62,752 nt of DNA, taken from assembly GCA_005808475.1 (NCBI GenBank), contig SYLY01000267.1, positions 1-62,752 on the forward strand, read 5' to 3'. The notes under the pieces are model-generated. The model was not told the origin of the DNA. It ran no database searches and was given only the letters and a program-made list of their open reading frames with translations. The position numbers and the translations under genes are program-made. Below, one piece after another: positions 58,988-62,752 of the stretch. The DNA comes from Acidobacteriota bacterium. GTDB taxonomy: Bacteria; Acidobacteriota; Terriglobia; Bryobacterales; Bryobacteraceae. How positions within the stretch are numbered: position 1 is the first letter of the stretch; the number at the start of each line of letters is the position of its first letter.

Positions 58988-59605
58988 ATGGCGATCGATC
59001 CGAAAGCAGTCAAAGCGAAGCGCGGCGTCCTTGCCGCGGTCATCGGAGCGGTGATACTGGTGGGCCTCGTTCTAATAGCCGCTTACGCGGTCTGGATCCG
59101 TCCTGGTGCTCTCGAAACGGCGCCGCAACCGGCGCCGGTGGTCAAGACGGAGGAGCCGCCGCCCGTTGTGAACCCGGAACCGGCGCCCGCCGGCGTTCCC
59201 GTCGTGGTTCCCGCGCCCGCCCCGGCCGCGCCCGGCGTCAAGAAAGCCGCCGCGCCGGTCAAGGCCGGGCCCAAGCCCTCGCCGGTCTCCGCGGCGCCGA
59301 AGCCGGGGCCGCCGGCAGCGCCCAAGCCAGCCGAGCCACCGCCTCCCGATCCCGCCGAGCTGATCAGCCAGGGGATGAAGGCATACAACGCCAAGCAGCC
59401 CGATGAGGCTCTGGCGCTCTACCGGCGGGCGAAACAGGCGCAGCCGGGCAACGTGGATCTCGGATACCTGATGGGCATCGCCCTGGAACAATCCGGCGAT
59501 CTGGAGAGCGCCCTGGCGTCGTTCGAATCGTGCACCAGCGGCAACTACGCGGGCGTTTCGCGGGCGCATGTGAAGCGGCTGGCGAAGAAGCTTCGCAAGA
59601 AGTAG
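58988..59605 (+). CDS. Membrane-anchored TPR-like protein with Pro/Ala-rich linker
   Basis: Protein of 205 residues. One N-terminal transmembrane helix (GVLAAVIGAVILVGLVLIAA) is followed by a Pro/Ala/Lys-rich linker of about 80 residues. The C-terminal 75 residues contain about two TPR-like helical hairpins (GMKAYNAKQPDEALALYRRA, LGYLMGIALEQSGDLESALA). This is the layout of a periplasmic scaffold reaching across the peptidoglycan. Its start is 1 bp after the stop of the 40-residue ORF. It converges on the ABC exporter gene 1 bp further on. Confidence 0.75.
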   Translation: MAIDPKAVKAKRGVLAAVIGAVILVGLVLIAAYAVWIRPGALETAPQPAPVVKTEEPPPVVNPEPAPAGVPVVVPAPAPAAPGVKKAAAPVKAGPKPSPVSAAPKPGPPAAPKPAEPPPPDPAELISQGMKAYNAKQPDEALALYRRAKQAQPGNVDLGYLMGIALEQSGDLESALASFESCTSGNYAGVSRAHVKRLAKKLRKK

Positions 59606-59606
59606 C

Positions 59607-61430
59607 TCAGCGGTATCCCGCCGCCTGGAGACCGAAGAGTTCCGCATAGCGGCCGCCGCGCGCCACCAACGCGTCGTGGCCGCCCTGCTCGATCAAACGG
59701 CCCTGCTCGAGCACCACGATGCGGTCGGCCATCCGCACCGTCGAGAACCGGTGCGAGATGAGCACCGCCATCTTGCCGCGTGTCAGGTCGGCGAAGCGGA
59801 GGAAGACTTCGTACTCGGCGCGCGCGTCCAGGCTGGCGGTCGGCTCGTCCAGGATCAACAGTTGCGCGTCCCGCATGTAAGCGCGGGCCAGGGCGATCTT
59901 CTGCCACTGTCCGGCCGACAGGTCCGCGCCGGCTTCGAAGCGGCGGCCCAGCATCTGTTCGTAACCCTTTTCGAGCGAAGTCACGACGCCGTGGGCGAGC
60001 GACTTCCGGGCGGCCTCCTCGATTCTCGCCATGTCGTCCAATTCCGAGACGCGGCCGAAGCCGATGTTATCGCGGGCTGTCATGTCGTAGCGCATGTAGT
60101 CCTGAAAGATGACGCCGATCTCGGCGCGAAGCGACTCGGGATCGTAGTCGCGGAGATCGACGCCGTCGAGGAGAATCGAGCCCTCATGAGGATCGTAAAG
60201 ACGGGCGAGGAGTTTGACCAGCGTGGTCTTCCCCGCTCCGTTCTCGCCGATGAGGGCAATGCGTTCCCCCTTGTCGATGCGCAGGTCGAGGTCGCGGATG
60301 GCGACGCGGTTCGAGCCGGGGTAGCGGAAGGCTACCCGGCGGAACTCGAAACCGGAGCGGATCGGCCTGGGAGCGGGGACCGGCGACGCGGGTGGAGTCA
60401 AGGCGGGGCGCATGCGGAAGAACTCGAACAGGTCCGACAGATAGAGCGCCTGATCGGAGATATTGGAGAAAGAGCCGAACAGACCCTCGATGAGCGCCCG
60501 GCTCCGGGCGAACGAGCCGGCCAGGAAAGTCAGGTCGCCGATTCCGATGTGGCCGGTGACCGTGCGATACAGGACGATCGAATAGGCTCCGTAGTAACCC
60601 GCCGAGCCCACGATATTGAGCAGGGCTCCCACGGAGGCCCGCTTGACCGCCAGGCGGCGGTTCTCCTCCTGGAAGCGGTCCGCGAGGTTGCGGTAGCGGG
60701 CGGCCAAGTGAGGTCCCAAGCCGAAGATTTTGACCTCCTTGGCCGGCTGGATCGACGCTCCGAGCATACGCAGGTAGTCGAGTTCCCGGCGCTGCGGCGT
60801 CCAACGGTGGAGCATCGAATAGGCGAGGCCGGCGAAGTGGGTCTCGCCGAGGAACGCGGGGATAACGGCCACGGCGAGCAGCGCGAGCAGCCACGGGTAG
60901 TACCAGACGAGCCCCGCGGAAAGGGTGAGCAGGGTGACGCCTTCCTGCGCCATTCCGGAAAGCGTCCCGAGGAGGCTCAGGCGGTTCGATGTCTGGCGGC
61001 GGGCTCGTTCGAGCTTGTCGTAGAACTCGGGGTCCTCGAAATGGAGCAGATCGAGGTGGGAAGCGTGGTGCATCAGGCGGACGCTGACGTGGTTGGTGAA
61101 GCGGTCGCCGAGTAGGGAGTCGGAGAGGGAGATCGCGCGGGAGAGGAAGTCGTTCAATATGGCTAAACCAGCTTCAATGAAGAGGAACGTCCAGAGGCGG
61201 GGGTGACCGGGTGTCAGGACTTCGTCGATGATGAGTTTGCCGGTCCAGAGGACGCCGATGGGAATGAATGATTTAAACGCGCGAAGGATTATCGTTGCAA
61301 CGCATAGCGTTGGACTGACGTCCCAGACCATCCGCAGAAGCGGTGGAATATTCGCCAGCGCGGCGAGGCGCTCCTTCCAGGAGGTGGGTTCGGGACGCTT
61401 GGGGAAGGGCTTGGGGGAGGGGGGATGCAT
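59607..61430 (-). CDS. ABC exporter, fused permease-ATPase
   Basis: Protein of 607 residues: a six-helix exporter transmembrane domain (about 30-340), then an ATPase. ATPase motifs are Walker A GENGAGKTTLVKLLARLYDP, signature LSAGQWQKIALARAY, Walker B LLILDEPTASLDARAEYEVF and His switch LISHRFSTVRMADR. It resembles lipid, peptide or drug exporters of the MsbA type that act as homodimers. The cargo is unknown; no peptide precursor or modification gene lies beside it. The ATG at 61430 lacks a clear ribosome-binding site. The 143-nt leader carries a terminator-like hairpin. Confidence 0.9.
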   Translation of the reverse strand: MHPPSPKPFPKRPEPTSWKERLAALANIPPLLRMVWDVSPTLCVATIILRAFKSFIPIGVLWTGKLIIDEVLTPGHPRLWTFLFIEAGLAILNDFLSRAISLSDSLLGDRFTNHVSVRLMHHASHLDLLHFEDPEFYDKLERARRQTSNRLSLLGTLSGMAQEGVTLLTLSAGLVWYYPWLLALLAVAVIPAFLGETHFAGLAYSMLHRWTPQRRELDYLRMLGASIQPAKEVKIFGLGPHLAARYRNLADRFQEENRRLAVKRASVGALLNIVGSAGYYGAYSIVLYRTVTGHIGIGDLTFLAGSFARSRALIEGLFGSFSNISDQALYLSDLFEFFRMRPALTPPASPVPAPRPIRSGFEFRRVAFRYPGSNRVAIRDLDLRIDKGERIALIGENGAGKTTLVKLLARLYDPHEGSILLDGVDLRDYDPESLRAEIGVIFQDYMRYDMTARDNIGFGRVSELDDMARIEEAARKSLAHGVVTSLEKGYEQMLGRRFEAGADLSAGQWQKIALARAYMRDAQLLILDEPTASLDARAEYEVFLRFADLTRGKMAVLISHRFSTVRMADRIVVLEQGRLIEQGGHDALVARGGRYAELFGLQAAGYR

Positions 61431-61475
61431 CGGCTAACGCACAGTGTACCAGCGGGATGCAGGCAGAAAAAGGAA

Positions 61476-61497
61476 AGCCCGTCATCGCTGACGGGCT
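61476..61497 (-). terminator. Possible attenuator hairpin in the ABC exporter leader
   Basis: AGCCCGTCA-TCGC-TGACGGGCT is a perfect 9-bp stem with a 4-base loop. On the minus strand it is followed by TTCCTTTTTCTGCC, the form of an intrinsic terminator. It sits 46 bp before the exporter ATG and about 75 nt after the predicted start site, so it could stop transcripts from the upstream gene or attenuate the exporter gene. Confidence 0.7.
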
Positions 61498-61571
61498 GAA
61501 CTTCCTTTCGTCGTTGGACGATGTTAAGGGAGAAGGAACTCAACTGAGGAGCAACCTCGAAGAATTCCTTT

Positions 61572-61600
61572 GTGATTGGAGTTTATTGTGAGTGGAGTTT
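61572..61600. repeat. Direct repeat overlapping the ABC exporter promoter
   Basis: GTGATTGGAGTTT (61572-61584) and GTGAGTGGAGTTT (61588-61600) differ at one position and are spaced 16 bp apart, between one and two helical turns. They overlap the predicted -10 and spacer, so they could be activator or repressor half-sites. Confidence 0.5.
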
Positions 61601-61608
61601 GAAGTCAA
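61580..61608 (-). promoter_or_regulatory. Predicted promoter of the ABC exporter gene
   Basis: On the minus strand, TTGACT (61608-61603) and TAAACT (61585-61580) are separated by 17 bp. The start site would fall near 61573. The rest of the 330-bp gap (61431-61761) is AT-rich for this genome and shows no gene. Confidence 0.5.
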
Positions 61609-61761
61609 GCAAAAAAGCGGGCCAATTCAGGCGCCGTATTTCCCAATGATTTCAACAAGTTAAGAAATATGCTAGATATCCACAATCGGCGGACCGCCTG
61701 TGGAAATCGCCGGAAAAGCCGCGTCTTGCAACCCTAAGGATCGGATTCGATTGGGGTTACG

Positions 61762-62733
61762 CTACTTGTCGAGTTCGAGCCTCAGGACACCGTCCTCTTC
61801 CTCGGTGACACCCCGTGCTCTGCGGTACGCAATTTTGGCGCCAGCGAACAGGGCCCCGGCCAGGATGGTGCCGCCGAGGAGCGCTCCGATGAGCATGACG
61901 ACGTTCAGGAAGAACTCGGCCAAGCCTGCTTCCTGCGATTGCGCCTTCTCGTTCCAGGTGATCACGGCCTGGTAGTTGACCTTGGCGAGGAGCTTTTCCG
62001 CCTCGTCCGCGCTCGAGGCGCCCATCGCAATCGCAACCAGCGGCCCGCTACGCTTCGCGAGCGCTCCAGGGAGCCTTTGGTACTCCCCCAGCTTCTCGCG
62101 GGCCATCTGGGGCGTTGGATAAGCCACCACGGCCAGCGGAATATCCCCGGCGGGCGTCTTGAACCGCCCGATCTGAGCTTCCGCCGCGAGAGAGAACGCC
62201 GCCACCGAAGGCGGCACCCCCGGGAAGAAGGCCGCCATCCCCGCCGGTCCGATCACGTACCTTCGGCTGGAGGGGATCACCCCCTCCTTTGGGAAGTGAT
62301 TGGGGAGAGAGGGCATCGCCGATTGGTCGAGCCGCGGGAGTTGCACATACAGCTTGGAGAACTCGTCCGTGGTCGGGATGCGCCCCTCGAAATCCAGAAT
62401 GTAGTTGCCGACCTGGAGGTAGGCCCGGTTGGCCGTCTGGACTCCGGTCTTCCAAAGCGTGGCCGGGGCCCCGATGCCGGGATGGAGCCATTGGTAGACT
62501 CCGAGCGCCGACGTCGGATCCTTGAGCCGGTACGCGGCGGTCTTGATCGATCCGCCCGGGCCCTCATAACTAGCCCGTTCGGCTTCCTCGAGGCCATATT
62601 CCTCCCAAACCTCGCGCTGACTAACATCGATCGAGGCGCGGGAGGTCCGCTTGTGTTCCCAGATCTGCTCGGGCCAGATCGCCGCCGCCGCGGGAAGGAC
62701 GGCGGCCGCCATGATTACTATGATCCGTGGCAT
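61762..62733 (-). CDS. Exported, C-terminally membrane-anchored protein of unknown function
   Basis: Protein of 323 residues. A signal peptide (MPRIIVIMAAAVLPAAAAIW) leads to a mature domain of about 230 residues (EEYGLEEAERASYEGPGG, TAAYRLKDPTSALGVYQWLH, VGNYILDFEGRIPTTDEF) that resembles DUF6599-type proteins of Acidobacteria. A single transmembrane helix near residue 275 (FLNVVMLIGALLGGTILAGA) is followed by a basic then acidic tail. The topology suggests a periplasmic domain anchored at the C-terminus. Function unknown. It ends 330 bp before the exporter gene. Confidence 0.72.
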   Translation of the reverse strand: MPRIIVIMAAAVLPAAAAIWPEQIWEHKRTSRASIDVSQREVWEEYGLEEAERASYEGPGGSIKTAAYRLKDPTSALGVYQWLHPGIGAPATLWKTGVQTANRAYLQVGNYILDFEGRIPTTDEFSKLYVQLPRLDQSAMPSLPNHFPKEGVIPSSRRYVIGPAGMAAFFPGVPPSVAAFSLAAEAQIGRFKTPAGDIPLAVVAYPTPQMAREKLGEYQRLPGALAKRSGPLVAIAMGASSADEAEKLLAKVNYQAVITWNEKAQSQEAGLAEFFLNVVMLIGALLGGTILAGALFAGAKIAYRRARGVTEEEDGVLRLELDK

Positions 62734-62752
62734 TTTTTGTACTTCTTACCGC

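Noticed and set aside
1-62752. Mobile elements, prophage, CRISPR arrays, rRNA genes
   Set aside because: No transposase, integrase, phage structural gene, regularly spaced repeats or rRNA sequence was found by eye; decayed short fragments could still escape notice.

Overview
This is a high-GC chromosomal window with about 50 protein genes, no rRNA or tRNA, and no transposase, integrase or CRISPR array that I can see. The gene content points to an Acidobacteriota genome of the Solibacter/Bryobacterales type. Evidence includes a secreted protein with the 'Solibacter' C-terminal domain (TIGR03437 type, 28.2-29.6 kb), three very large Oar-like TonB receptors with an N-terminal carboxypeptidase-regulatory-like domain, DUF1501 and cytochrome/DUF1549/DUF1553 genes, a CotH-kinase protein, a DUF4838 protein and many Tat-exported hydrolases. 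This assignment is inferred from family content, not from a marker-gene tree.

Layout. 0-1.9 kb: tail of an unknown gene and a CotH-family protein. 1.9-5.5 kb (minus): ttcA-like tRNA thiolase, DUF47 accessory protein, PiT phosphate transporter and an MFS transporter. 5.5-9.1 kb (plus): rsmB, rpe, bamD and a response regulator. 9.2-24.5 kb (minus): a large catabolic locus made of a ROK regulator, a diheme PQQ dehydrogenase, a TonB receptor, a BNR/sialidase-like protein, a metallo-beta-lactamase-fold protein, an SMP-30 lactonase, a truncated DUF1549 gene, DUF1501, cytochrome-DUF1549-DUF1553 and a DSD1-type PLP enzyme. Similar palindromes lie before the two transcription units that read toward the ROK gene. 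24.6-25.4 kb: a poorly understood, possibly decayed stretch.

25.4-35.5 kb: SEC-C protein, small cupin-like protein, 3-hydroxyacyl-CoA dehydrogenase, DHH phosphoesterase, the Cys-rich TIGR03437 protein with a secreted partner, a two-domain alpha/beta hydrolase, and a plus-strand set of IMPase, SDR epimerase and methyltransferase. 35.4-43 kb: a divergent locus with an M20 hydrolase and a propeller glycosidase on one side, and an OSBS/NSAR enolase, an HpcH aldolase and gluQ on the other, followed by an esterase and a cyclase. 43-53.2 kb: two Oar-like receptors (one with a broken signal-peptide frame), a DUF4838 protein coupled to a Wzt-type ABC ATPase, and ExbD. 53.2-57.3 kb (minus): ileS-lspA-lgt. 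57.4-62.7 kb: a NYN/OST-HTH-like protein, a 40-residue ORF coupled to a TPR-like membrane protein, an ABC exporter with a possible attenuator in its leader, and a membrane-anchored protein of unknown function.

How the genes fit together. In the 9-24 kb locus nearly every enzyme carries a Sec or Tat export signal. This suggests substrate capture at the outer membrane followed by oxidation, lactone opening and C-C or C-N cleavage in the periplasm, with electrons passing to c-type hemes. In the 35-40 kb locus, an acyl-amino-acid racemase-like enolase diverges from an M20 deacylase-like gene, which would fit amino-acid racemisation via N-acyl intermediates. Both readings are inference. Odd features worth checking are the DUF1549 remnant, the two frame breaks in the 43 kb receptor, two divergent gene pairs whose only promoter-like signal is a palindromic -10 sequence in a gap under 30 bp, and a leader terminator before the ABC exporter.
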